A DNA stretch of 7,379 bases from contig JAIUYC010000166.1 in assembly GCA_020216575.1 (NCBI GenBank), forward strand, positions 1 through 7,379, given 5' to 3'. Shown here piece by piece: positions 1 through 5,394 of the stretch; within the stretch, counting starts at the first letter, position 1, and the number at the start of each line of letters is the position of its first letter. Both the position numbers and the translations under genes were made by a program. The DNA is from Coleofasciculus sp. S288 (GTDB taxonomy: Bacteria > Cyanobacteriota > Cyanobacteriia > Cyanobacteriales > Coleofasciculaceae). The notes beneath the pieces were generated by a model. The model was given only the letters and a program-made list of their open reading frames with translations. It did no database searches and was not told the origin of the DNA.

Positions 1-2
1 TT

Positions 3-320
3 ATGGGCATGACCGTGGCTCAGTTTGCCGGAGCTCCTAGGGAATTTGTCTGGACAGTTGGCATTGTTGGCGGGTTATTAGCTCTTGTCCTCCAGTTGGT
101 TCAAGTCGGTTGGTTCTATCGTCTGCGGGGCTTGCCGTTGTGGGCTGTCTTTATTCAAGATGTTTTGTGTGTTGCTTTAGTCATCTTTGCTTTTGATGCT
201 CCCCAACCAGGAGGCTTAATCGCTCTCCTCCTGTTGTGGTTAGCAACTCGCAGTTCTACACTTTGGCATCGCTGGTACAGACAGCAAAATCGCTCGCTCC
301 GACGCCAGATGCCTGATTGA
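3..320 (+). CDS. Membrane protein of unknown function, probably the C-terminal part of a longer gene
   Basis: I do not recognise this protein. The reading frame is open to the left edge, so the ATG at position 3 (or the second Met at residue 3) may be internal and the true start may lie outside the window. The 105 visible residues hold about three hydrophobic segments, near residues 15-38, 45-64 and 71-86, separated by short polar turns such as YRLRGLP. They are followed by a basic tail containing HRWYRQQNRSLRR, which by the positive-inside rule would be cytoplasmic. It ends in TGA 35 bases before the convergent hemH stop codon, and I see no clear terminator between them. A C-terminal membrane anchor of a larger enzyme is possible, but no catalytic motif is visible. 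That it is coding is fairly sure; its function is not known. Confidence 0.6.
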   Translation: MGMTVAQFAGAPREFVWTVGIVGGLLALVLQLVQVGWFYRLRGLPLWAVFIQDVLCVALVIFAFDAPQPGGLIALLLLWLATRSSTLWHRWYRQQNRSLRRQMPD

Positions 321-355
321 TCAGCAGTTCAATATTCAAGTCAAAATCGCTATAG

Positions 356-1519
356 TTACAGCAAGCCAACAAAGTGCAATGGACCCTGACCGCTGATTAA
401 CTCTAGGAGTAAGGCAATAAAACCAATCATCGCTAAACGCCCGTTCCAGACTTCTGCGGCTGTGGTCATTCCCCACTCCCAACGCTCTTGGGGATACATT
501 TTGACTGTCTTTTTTGGACGCATCACTTCTGAGAAGTTGCCGCTAGGGGCATCGAGAGCGTCCATCACTAATGTGGCTAGGGAGTCGATAAAGACAGGGT
601 GAGTATTGAGCGCTGGGACACGCTGGAAGTTTTCAATGCCTGCTTCTTCTGCTAGTTCCCGATACTCAATGTCAATTTCTTGAAGGGTTTCGATGTGTTC
701 TGAGACAAAGCTAATCGGTACGACGAGCAAATCGTCAACCCCCTGTGCTGCAAGTTCTTGCAGGGCGTCCTCGGTATAGGGTTTGAGCCACTCGACCGGA
801 CCGACCCGACTTTGATAAGCCAAGGTGTGAGGATTAGAGCGATTGAGTGTTTGCATGATTAGCGCCGTGCATTCCTCGATTTCTTGCTGGTAAGGATCGC
901 CGCCTTCTGTCACGTAGCTCAAGGGAACGCCATGGGCGCTGAAAAAGATGTGAACCGAGTCAGGGTCAGAAAACTGGTTGAGTTCCTGAGCAATCAACTG
1001 CGCCATTGCTTCCAGGTAACCCGGTTGCTTGTACCATGATGGGATAACGGTGTAATCGATGCGGTTGAGGGTTGGGTCTTCTTGCCAGAGCTTTTCTAGA
1101 AGACGAAAGCTAGAGCCACTCGTGCTAATGGAGAATTGGGGATAGAGGGGGAGAATGACCAAACGTTCAATGCCGTCGCGCTTGATTCGGGCGATCGCTT
1201 CTTCGGTGAAGGGATGCCAATAGCGCATGCCGATATACACGTTCGCATCTTGTCCCTTTTTCTGCAAGTATTCCTGAAGCGCTTGAGCCTGTGCTTGGGT
1301 AATATGTCTCAGTGGAGAGCCCCCACCAATTTGTCGGTAGTTTTCTTGTGACTTTTTAGCGCGTAGCGTTGAAATTAACCAAGCTAGGGGACTTTGCAGC
1401 CAGGAGAAGGGTAAGCGAATAATTTCGGGGTCTGAAAACAGATTATATAGAAAAGGACGAACGTCCTCTAGTTCATCCGGTCCACCTAAATTAAGTAATA
1501 ATACCCCAACACGAGCCAT
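356..1519 (-). CDS. hemH: Ferrochelatase with C-terminal CAB-like transmembrane helix
   Basis: This enzyme inserts Fe2+ into protoporphyrin IX to make protohaem, the last step of haem synthesis, and supplies cytochromes and phycobilins. From the ATG at 1519 it is 387 residues. Seen in order: the N-terminal [18 protein letters not shown] near 66-71, the active-site [11 protein letters not shown] with His196, [13 protein letters not shown] at 235-247, and [11 protein letters not shown] near 273-283. After the roughly 320-residue catalytic core come a linker and a hydrophobic helix with [12 protein letters not shown] (356-367), the chlorophyll a/b-binding motif of cyanobacterial and plastid type II ferrochelatases. 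That helix anchors the enzyme in membrane and is linked in the literature to dimerisation and pigment binding. A TTG seven codons upstream also opens the frame, but the family begins at MARVGVLLL and a GGGAAG lies 11 bases before the ATG. It is divergent from the methyltransferase gene. Confidence 0.97.
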   Translation of the reverse strand: MARVGVLLLNLGGPDELEDVRPFLYNLFSDPEIIRLPFSWLQSPLAWLISTLRAKKSQENYRQIGGGSPLRHITQAQAQALQEYLQKKGQDANVYIGMRYWHPFTEEAIARIKRDGIERLVILPLYPQFSISTSGSSFRLLEKLWQEDPTLNRIDYTVIPSWYKQPGYLEAMAQLIAQELNQFSDPDSVHIFFSAHGVPLSYVTEGGDPYQQEIEECTALIMQTLNRSNPHTLAYQSRVGPVEWLKPYTEDALQELAAQGVDDLLVVPISFVSEHIETLQEIDIEYRELAEEAGIENFQRVPALNTHPVFIDSLATLVMDALDAPSGNFSEVMRPKKTVKMYPQERWEWGMTTAAEVWNGRLAMIGFIALLLELISGQGPLHFVGLL

Positions 1520-1630
1520 AGTACTAACAGCTTCCCACAACTTTCATATTTGTTACTGATTTTAACAATATATTCTTTTAATAGTTTGAATTGTCAGGAA
1601 GAAACATAGATCTTTACCAGGAAGTGAGCC
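1520..1630. promoter_or_regulatory. Divergent hemH / methyltransferase promoter region
   Basis: This 111-base AT-rich spacer separates two genes pointing away from each other, so both promoters probably lie here. Candidate AT-rich -10-like words occur around 1567-1580 on either strand, but none has a convincing -35 partner. AGGAAG at 1619-1624 is a good ribosome-binding site for the GTG at 1631. No NtcA-type or other operator is recognisable. Confidence 0.4.
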
Positions 1631-2254
1631 GTGGCAACTATTTTAAGAACTTTGAGTTACCAATACCAGTGGCTGTATGACACGATTTCCGGCGTAGCTG
1701 CCATTAGTGTAGGCGGAGAAGCACGATTTCACCAGCTACCGTTGCAAGGATTAAAAATTCATTCAGAAACGAAGGTACTAGATGTATGTTGTGGTAGCGG
1801 TCAAGCCACTCAATATTTGGTGCAATATTCCCAGGATGTCACAGGGCTGGATGTCTCGCTACTGTCTCTACAACGGGCGCAGCGAAATGTTCCTCAAGCT
1901 AAGTATGTGGAAGCCTTGGCAGAAGAGATGCCGTTTTTAGACAACCAGTTTGATCTAGTGCATACAAGTGTAGCACTGCATGAAATGAAGCCTGCGGTAT
2001 TGCGAGAAATTGTCAAACAGGTTTACCGGGTACTCAAACCCGGTGGTGTATTTGCGCTGGTGGATTTTCACAAGCCGACTAATCTCCTATTTTGGCCTGG
2101 ATTATCACTGTTTCTGTGGTTGTTTGAGACTCAGACGGCTTGGCAACTTCTGGAAACCAACTTGGCTGGAGTGATTGAGGAGATAGGGTTTGAAGTGTTC
2201 AAGCATCAGTTGTATGCGGGCGGGAGCCTTCAGGTGATTCAGGCTAGGAAATAA
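1631..2254 (+). CDS. Class I SAM-dependent methyltransferase (UbiE/Methyltransf_11 type), substrate unknown
   Basis: This is a 207-residue single-domain methyltransferase. Seen: motif I VLDVCCGSGQA at residues 49-59, which binds S-adenosylmethionine; the acidic end of strand 2, TGLDVS (71-76); the motif preceding strand 4, MPFLDNQFDLVHTS (100-113); and the post-motif LKPGGVFALVDFHKP (135-149). The C-terminal part has a hydrophobic stretch NLLFWPGLSLFLWLF (151-165), which could hold a lipophilic substrate or touch the membrane. This layout fits the UbiE/MenG-like family that methylates quinones or small lipids, but nothing visible fixes the substrate. The start is GTG: an in-frame TGA lies at 1625-1627, so no earlier start exists, and AGGAAG sits six bases upstream. 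It is transcribed away from hemH and is probably monocistronic, as a 507-base regulatory region follows. Confidence 0.88.
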   Translation: MATILRTLSYQYQWLYDTISGVAAISVGGEARFHQLPLQGLKIHSETKVLDVCCGSGQATQYLVQYSQDVTGLDVSLLSLQRAQRNVPQAKYVEALAEEMPFLDNQFDLVHTSVALHEMKPAVLREIVKQVYRVLKPGGVFALVDFHKPTNLLFWPGLSLFLWLFETQTAWQLLETNLAGVIEEIGFEVFKHQLYAGGSLQVIQARK

Positions 2255-2296
2255 CAACTGGTGTGGGTGGGCAGTGGGTGTGGTCAAAACCAGTTG
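2255..2296 (+). repeat. 8-bp inverted repeat directly after the methyltransferase stop
   Basis: CAACTGGT (2255-2262) and ACCAGTTG (2289-2296) are perfect inverted copies around a G-rich 26-base loop, starting at the base after the stop codon. It could form a 3' end hairpin for the upstream transcript, but no T-run follows, so calling it a terminator would be speculative. Confidence 0.35.
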
Positions 2297-2380
2297 TGGG
2301 AGATAGGGGAGATAGGGAAGATGAAGGAGAAAGAACTTCCTCACCTTCCTCACCTCATTACCAAATTTTTCAAGACTTGG
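2297..2380 (+). repeat. Purine-rich then pyrimidine-rich low-complexity stretch
   Basis: GGGAGATAG is repeated in tandem from 2298, then drifts into AGGAAG-like purine words up to about 2333. This is followed by CTTCCTCACCTTCCTCACC (from about 2336), which can pair imperfectly with the purine half. It codes for nothing recognisable and looks like the intergenic simple-repeat material common in filamentous cyanobacteria. The rest, up to 2420, is featureless AT-rich DNA. Confidence 0.45.
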
Positions 2381-2421
2381 ATGAGAAACGCTATATAAAA
2401 GATGGAGAATGACGCAATTTT

Positions 2422-2463
2422 GTAGTAAGCGATACATTCTACTCATGTATTCGCTGTTAGCCT
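2422..2463 (+). promoter_or_regulatory. NtcA-activated promoter (GTAN8TAC - 22 nt - TAN3T) for the gdmH-hypAB operon
   Basis: GTA (2422-2424) and TAC (2433-2435) are exactly eight bases apart, matching the consensus operator GTAN8TAC of NtcA, the cyanobacterial global nitrogen regulator. TAGCCT (2458-2463) follows 22 bases later and matches the TAN3T -10 box. This is the classic spacing of NtcA class II-activated promoters, in which the operator replaces the -35 box. Transcription would begin near 2469-2471, leaving about 20 nucleotides before the riboswitch aptamer. The elements are seen directly; NtcA binding is inferred. The predicted consequence is activation when 2-oxoglutarate signals nitrogen shortage. 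Confidence 0.75.
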
Positions 2464-2490
2464 TTCATAGACAAAGAGAAAGGAAAAATT

Positions 2491-2645
2491 CAACAGCTTC
2501 TAGGGTTCCGGTTTGAACGTGTCAACTCGCTCTAGGTTCGATGGCTCAAACGCTGGTCCGAGAGAAGTAAGCTGGCTCCAATAAGTTTTTGATTTTTTAG
2601 TGAAGGATTAGCCAGTTACACGGCGGGAGAAAGGCCCGGGAGGAA
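2491..2645 (+). ncRNA. Guanidine-I riboswitch aptamer (ykkC-yxkD motif)
   Basis: The conserved blocks of the ykkC class occur in order: CTAGGGTTCCG (2500-2510), CTGGTCCGAGAG (2553-2564) and ACACGGCGGGAGAAAGGCCC (2618-2637) followed by GGGAGGA. The outer helix of the first domain can form from CAGCTT (2494-2499) with AAGCTG (2569-2574), and an inner helix from GTTTGA (2511-2516) with TCAAAC (2546-2551). The variable arm between the domains (2575-2617) is AT-rich. This RNA class binds free guanidinium and normally switches on export, carboxylation or hydrolysis genes. It lies 117 bases ahead of the hydrolase start codon on the same strand and so identifies the likely substrate of that enzyme. 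Confidence 0.95.
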
Positions 2646-2701
2646 CGCCATCAGTCAAGACGACTGAGTATGTTCGCTCTTGGGCTTTTCTCCTTTCGTT
2701 T
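2625..2701 (+). terminator. Riboswitch expression platform: terminator-like hairpin competing with the aptamer
   Basis: Bases 2625-2637, which are the 3' conserved strand of the aptamer, are complementary to 2682-2694 over 13 consecutive pairs including two G-U pairs. Pairing continues inward: 2638-2642 with 2677-2681, and, after one bulged G (2676), 2643-2647 with 2671-2675. A perfect apical TCAGTC/GACTGA hairpin (2651-2656 with 2662-2667) caps it. The result is a near-continuous stem of about 29 pairs that cannot coexist with the folded aptamer. A short interrupted T-run (2694-2701, TTTCGTTT) follows. Inference: without guanidine the hairpin forms and ends transcription; ligand binding protects the aptamer and allows read-through, giving an ON switch. 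The weak T-run leaves some doubt about intrinsic termination. Confidence 0.75.
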
Positions 2702-2761
2702 GTGAGGTCGCTCGATCGCACTCACCGGTTTTGATGTTTTGAAAACGTTTCAGGAGTCCAA

Positions 2762-3967
2762 ATGACTGAAAATTCTTCTGAAAACCCCTTGTTTCAAAGT
2801 CCGAATACGATGAAGGGGCATACTCCAACTCAAGCGCAACGTGCCCTGGATCTCGAAGCCCGACTGCCATTGACGGGGTGGCAGCAAGAGGTGTCGAAGG
2901 GGTTGGAATATGGGCTGGAAGCAGCAGAGAGTATTCGCGATCGCTCGATTCCCACCTTCTCACGCGGTGAGCTACCTCACTACGCAGGGATCAACACGTT
3001 CATGAAAGCCCCCTATGTGGAAGATGTTCGCAAGGTTGGGGAGTATGATGTTGCGATCGTGGGAGTTCCTCACGATTCCGGCACGACGTATCGCCCTGGA
3101 ACCCGCTTTGGTCCCCAAGGCATTCGCCGCATTTCTGCGTTGTATACCCCCTACAACTTTGAGTTGGGAATTGACCTGCGAGAGCAAATCACGCTCTGTG
3201 ACGTAGGCGATATTTTCACCATTCCAGCCAACAACGAAAAGTCATTTGACCAGATTTCTAAGGGTATTGCTCACATTTTTAGCTCTGGCGCATTTCCAAT
3301 TATTTTAGGTGGTGATCACTCCATCGGCTTTCCCACCGTTCGAGGGGTTTGTCGTCATTTAGGCGACAAGAAAATAGGTATTATTCACTTCGATCGCCAC
3401 GTCGATACACAGGAAACCGACCTTGATGAGCGGATGCACACTTGCCCTTGGTTCCATGCCACCAATATGAAGAACGCTCCAGCAAAGAACCTAGTGCAAC
3501 TAGGCATCGGAGGTTGGCAAGTCCCTCGCCAAGGCGTCAAAGTCTGTCGGGAACGGGCAACGAATATCTTAACAGTAACCGACATTACTGAAATGGGGTT
3601 GGATGCCGCCGTAGAGTTTGCTCTAGAACGAGCACTGGATGGGACTGACTGTGTGTACATCAGCTTCGATATTGACTGTATCGATGCCGGGTTTGTCCCA
3701 GGTACCGGCTGGCCCGAACCGGGTGGACTCCTCCCTCGCGAAGCTCTCTATCTACTAGGTAAGATTGTTCAACAGGCTCCCGTCTGCGGTTTGGAAGTCG
3801 TAGAAGTTTCTCCACCCTATGACATTAGCGATATCACTTCATTGATGGCAACTCGTGTTATCTGCGACACGATGGCGCATCTCGTACTGTCAGGGCAACT
3901 GCCGCGCAAGCAGAAGCCTGCCTATATTCATCCAGAGGCACAACCCGAACTAGTGGCATGGACATAA
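2762..3967 (+). CDS. gdmH: Nickel-dependent guanidine hydrolase of the arginase/agmatinase (ureohydrolase) family
   Basis: Predicted to hydrolyse guanidine to urea and ammonium in the cytoplasm. The 401 residues comprise an N-terminal extension of about 95 residues followed by the ureohydrolase fold: VPHDSGTTYRPGTRFGPQGIR from 102, GGDHS (183-187), HFDRHVDTQ (209-217), and SFDIDCIDAGFVPGTGWPEP from 301. Metal ligands by family alignment are His186, Asp211, His213 (second His of the cluster), Asp215, Asp303 and Asp305. Two departures from ordinary agmatinases are visible: DRHVD where DAHxD is usual, and Trp317 in GTGWPEPGG where a small residue is usual. Both agree with what I recall of Synechocystis Sll1077, the biochemically defined GdmH. 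GGAG five bases ahead supports this ATG over Met17. The guanidine riboswitch upstream and hypAB downstream independently support guanidine and nickel. Automatic pipelines often name such proteins agmatinase; that activity cannot be excluded by eye but is less likely. Confidence 0.92.
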   Translation: MTENSSENPLFQSPNTMKGHTPTQAQRALDLEARLPLTGWQQEVSKGLEYGLEAAESIRDRSIPTFSRGELPHYAGINTFMKAPYVEDVRKVGEYDVAIVGVPHDSGTTYRPGTRFGPQGIRRISALYTPYNFELGIDLREQITLCDVGDIFTIPANNEKSFDQISKGIAHIFSSGAFPIILGGDHSIGFPTVRGVCRHLGDKKIGIIHFDRHVDTQETDLDERMHTCPWFHATNMKNAPAKNLVQLGIGGWQVPRQGVKVCRERATNILTVTDITEMGLDAAVEFALERALDGTDCVYISFDIDCIDAGFVPGTGWPEPGGLLPREALYLLGKIVQQAPVCGLEVVEVSPPYDISDITSLMATRVICDTMAHLVLSGQLPRKQKPAYIHPEAQPELVAWT

Positions 3968-3994
3968 CAACAGTAGAGATCAATGAATTGCATC

Positions 3995-4022
3995 TTTAAC
4001 AACCGGGATATTTAACAACCGG
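3995..4022 (+). repeat. 12-bp direct repeat TTTAACAACCGG in the gdmH-hypA spacer
   Basis: TTTAACAACCGG occurs at 3995-4006 and again at 4011-4022, with a 16-base period. It lies within the 83-base gap between the gdmH stop and the hypA start. The copies are identical. No terminator or promoter is evident in the gap, so hypA is most likely co-transcribed. The repeat may be a local duplication or a protein- or RNA-binding site. Confidence 0.5.
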
Positions 4023-4050
4023 AGCATTTGCATTTGATTGAGGTACATCA

Positions 4051-4431
4051 ATGCACGAAACTGATATGACCAAGGCGTTAATTGTGACGGTACGAAATTG
4101 GTGGGAAGCACAGTCAGAACGCCCCAGAATTTCCCATGTCCATCTCACAGTCGGTCAGTTCACTTGTGTCGAACCTGTAAGTTTACAATTTGCCTTTGAA
4201 GTCCAGACCCGCAACACCTTTTTAGAAGGCGCAAAACTGGTTATTCAGGAAACTCCATTAATCGCCTTTTGCTATCGCTGTCAACAGGAGTATCGTCCTG
4301 AAATTGGCATTCAATACGCTTGCCCAGACTGTCACTCGCCGATGGAAGACATTCGCTCTGGGCGAGAACTCAAGATTGACCGCATTGAATACTGTTCTGA
4401 TTCTGTTGAGACTCATGCATCAAACGTTTGA
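4051..4431 (+). CDS. hypA: HypA-family nickel metallochaperone, likely dedicated to guanidine hydrolase
   Basis: HypA proteins carry Ni2+ to an apo-enzyme, working with the GTPase HypB. The 126 residues begin with Met-His-Glu, the N-terminal nickel site that uses His2 and the amino terminus. They also contain the structural zinc site as two CxxC pairs, CYRC (74-77) and CPDC (91-94), the normal layout. Length is close to the usual 110-120 residues, with a short tail after the conserved LKIDRIE. The start is well supported: GAGG lies seven bases upstream, and MHE must be N-terminal to function. It follows gdmH by 83 bases and overlaps the next gene. No hydrogenase structural gene or other hyp gene is in the window, so this copy is best read as an accessory of the hydrolase; the equivalents next to Synechocystis GdmH are known to be needed for its activity. 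Confidence 0.92.
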   Translation: MHETDMTKALIVTVRNWWEAQSERPRISHVHLTVGQFTCVEPVSLQFAFEVQTRNTFLEGAKLVIQETPLIAFCYRCQQEYRPEIGIQYACPDCHSPMEDIRSGRELKIDRIEYCSDSVETHASNV

Positions 4432-5122
4432 CGCCGCTTTAGGAATTAACTTGCTCCATGCGAACCAGGAAGGGGCTGACCACAACCGCGCCCATTTTGA
4501 TGAGTGGGGAATCACTTGTTTGAATATTATGAGCAGTCCCGGTGCGGGTAAAACTGTACTGCTGGAGCAAACGCTAGCTGCCCTCAATCATCAATTCAAA
4601 ATTGCGGTGATTGAAGGCGACATGACGACGGAACTGGATGCCGAGCGCCTGCGCTACTACAACGTTCCAGTCATTGCCATTAATACCGGTCGTTCTTGCC
4701 ATCTCGATTCCAAAATGGTCGCAGGTGGGATTCACCGATTAGCGCATGAATACAACCCTTCAGAATTCGATTTAGTATTAGTAGAAAACGTTGGTAATCT
4801 TGTTTGTCCGGCTGAATTTGAAGTTGGCGAACATGCAAAAGTCGCTTTGTTGAGCGTCACAGAAGGAGAAGATAAGCCACTGAAATATCCGGTGATGTTT
4901 CAAGAAGCCGACTGTTTGTTGATTACCAAGATGGACTTGGCCCCTCATCTAGATATTGATGTGAATCGGATTGTTGCCAATGTTAGACAAATGAATCCAA
5001 ATTGCATGATTATTCTGATTTCTGCCAAGACAGGGGAAGGATTAGAAACCTGGTTTGAATGGCTGCGCTCTCAAATTAATCAGCCATCAGCCATTAGCCA
5101 TCAATTACCTGTTGTTCACTAA
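4415..5122 (+). CDS. hypB: HypB-family nickel-insertion GTPase, likely dedicated to guanidine hydrolase
   Basis: HypB is a SIMIBI-class GTPase whose GTP cycle drives nickel transfer from HypA to the target enzyme. The 235 residues show the P-loop SPGAGKT (41-47), [13 protein letters not shown] (68-80), [12 protein letters not shown] (124-135), TKMD (171-174, guanine specificity) and SAKTGEGL (203-210). The GTPase-domain metal site is intact: Cys95-His96 in SCHLD, and Cys131. The N-terminal CxxCGC nickel site of E. coli HypB and the His-rich stretch of storage-type HypBs are both absent. I chose the ATG at 4415, giving [18 protein letters not shown], which matches the family start and overlaps hypA by 17 bases, implying translational coupling. 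The frame extends back to an ATG at 4304, but that would be read inside hypA without a ribosome site. The last residues, after about 222, are encoded by a heptamer repeat. Confidence 0.93.
   Translation: MHQTFDAALGINLLHANQEGADHNRAHFDEWGITCLNIMSSPGAGKTVLLEQTLAALNHQFKIAVIEGDMTTELDAERLRYYNVPVIAINTGRSCHLDSKMVAGGIHRLAHEYNPSEFDLVLVENVGNLVCPAEFEVGEHAKVALLSVTEGEDKPLKYPVMFQEADCLLITKMDLAPHLDIDVNRIVANVRQMNPNCMIILISAKTGEGLETWFEWLRSQINQPSAISHQLPVVH
5079..5106 (+). repeat. Heptamer tandem repeat (ATCAGCC) forming the hypB C-terminal codons
   Basis: Two perfect ATCAGCC units (5079-5085, 5086-5092), one ATTAGCC (5093-5099) and one degenerate ATCAATT (5100-5106) are arrayed head to tail. This is the style of the short tandemly repeated heptamers of filamentous cyanobacteria. 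It lies inside the hypB frame and encodes most of its non-conserved tail. Confidence 0.65.
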
Positions 5123-5266
5123 TAACTAACGGTAGGGGTGTTAGCGATCGCGTTATGGGGATTCAAGAAAGGACGCGCAAGGTTTAGGACTATCTCAACT
5201 TGGCATTGAACAACAGCCCCTACAAGAGTATGAAGATGATAGCTAAGTAGATGGACAAAATTAAAC

Positions 5267-5334
5267 GTAGGTGGGCATTGCCCGTTATTTCCTCCAGGTA
5301 ACAACAAGATTCTAGCGGGCAATGCCCACCCTAC
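5267..5334. repeat. Interspersed inverted repeat GTAGG(G)TGGGCATTGCCCG, possible shared terminator of hypB and argJ
   Basis: The left arm (5267-5284) and right arm (5316-5334) are reverse complements over 18 bases apart from a single extra base in the right arm, with a 31-base loop. Each arm is itself partly palindromic (GGGCATTGCCC / GGGCAATGCCC). Similar GTAGGGTGGGC-type palindromes are common between genes in cyanobacteria. It sits between convergent hypB and argJ, where a strong hairpin could stop transcription in both directions, although there is no T-run. The spacer left of it (5123-5266) shows no gene. Confidence 0.6.
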
Positions 5335-5341
5335 AACTACT

Positions 5342-5376
5342 ACTCCTGACTCCTGCCTCCTGACTCCTGAATTCTG
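5342..5376. repeat. Heptamer tandem repeat (ACTCCTG)n
   Basis: Five consecutive seven-base units are present: ACTCCTG, ACTCCTG, CCTCCTG, ACTCCTG, AATTCTG. They lie just right of the inverted repeat and end 18 bases before the argJ stop codon. This matches the short tandemly repeated repetitive sequences of filamentous cyanobacteria; the unit differs from the ATCAGCC array at the hypB end. Confidence 0.75.
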
Positions 5377-5394
5377 CTGTAAATCCACGCACCC

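Noticed and set aside
1136..1351. 71-codon frame on the plus strand within hemH
   Set aside because: It is antisense to a strongly conserved enzyme region and shows no protein-like pattern; likewise the frames opposite gdmH (2655-2963, 2972-3187, 3385-3660) and within argJ (5592-5783, 5836-6147).
1520..1540. TTG start seven codons upstream for hemH
   Set aside because: The conserved protein begins MARVGVLLL; the extra residues are unlike the family and the GGGAAG would then lie inside the gene.
2105..2446. 113-codon minus-strand frame across the methyltransferase end and the spacer
   Set aside because: Half of it reads low-complexity repeat DNA and the rest is antisense to the methyltransferase; it also runs over the promoter region of the guanidine operon.
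2736..2752. Small palindromes (TTTTGAAAA, TGAAA/TTTCA) just before the gdmH ribosome site, considered as a translational control hairpin
   Set aside because: The stems are only four or five weak A-T-rich pairs; the transcriptional hairpin upstream explains the switch better.
4304..4414. Upstream extension of hypB to the ATG at 4304
   Set aside because: It lies wholly inside hypA, has no ribosome site, and its residues do not look like HypB. The family-like start [14 protein letters not shown] is at 4415.
5145..5246. Stop-to-stop plus-strand stretch ending QEYEDDS, considered as a gene remnant
   Set aside because: It has no start codon, is only about 33 codons long, and matches no family I recognise; too little to call a pseudogene.
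5119..5388. 89-codon minus-strand frame in the hypB-argJ spacer
   Set aside because: It is built from the heptamer array and the inverted repeat, so its length is explained by repeats rather than selection for coding.
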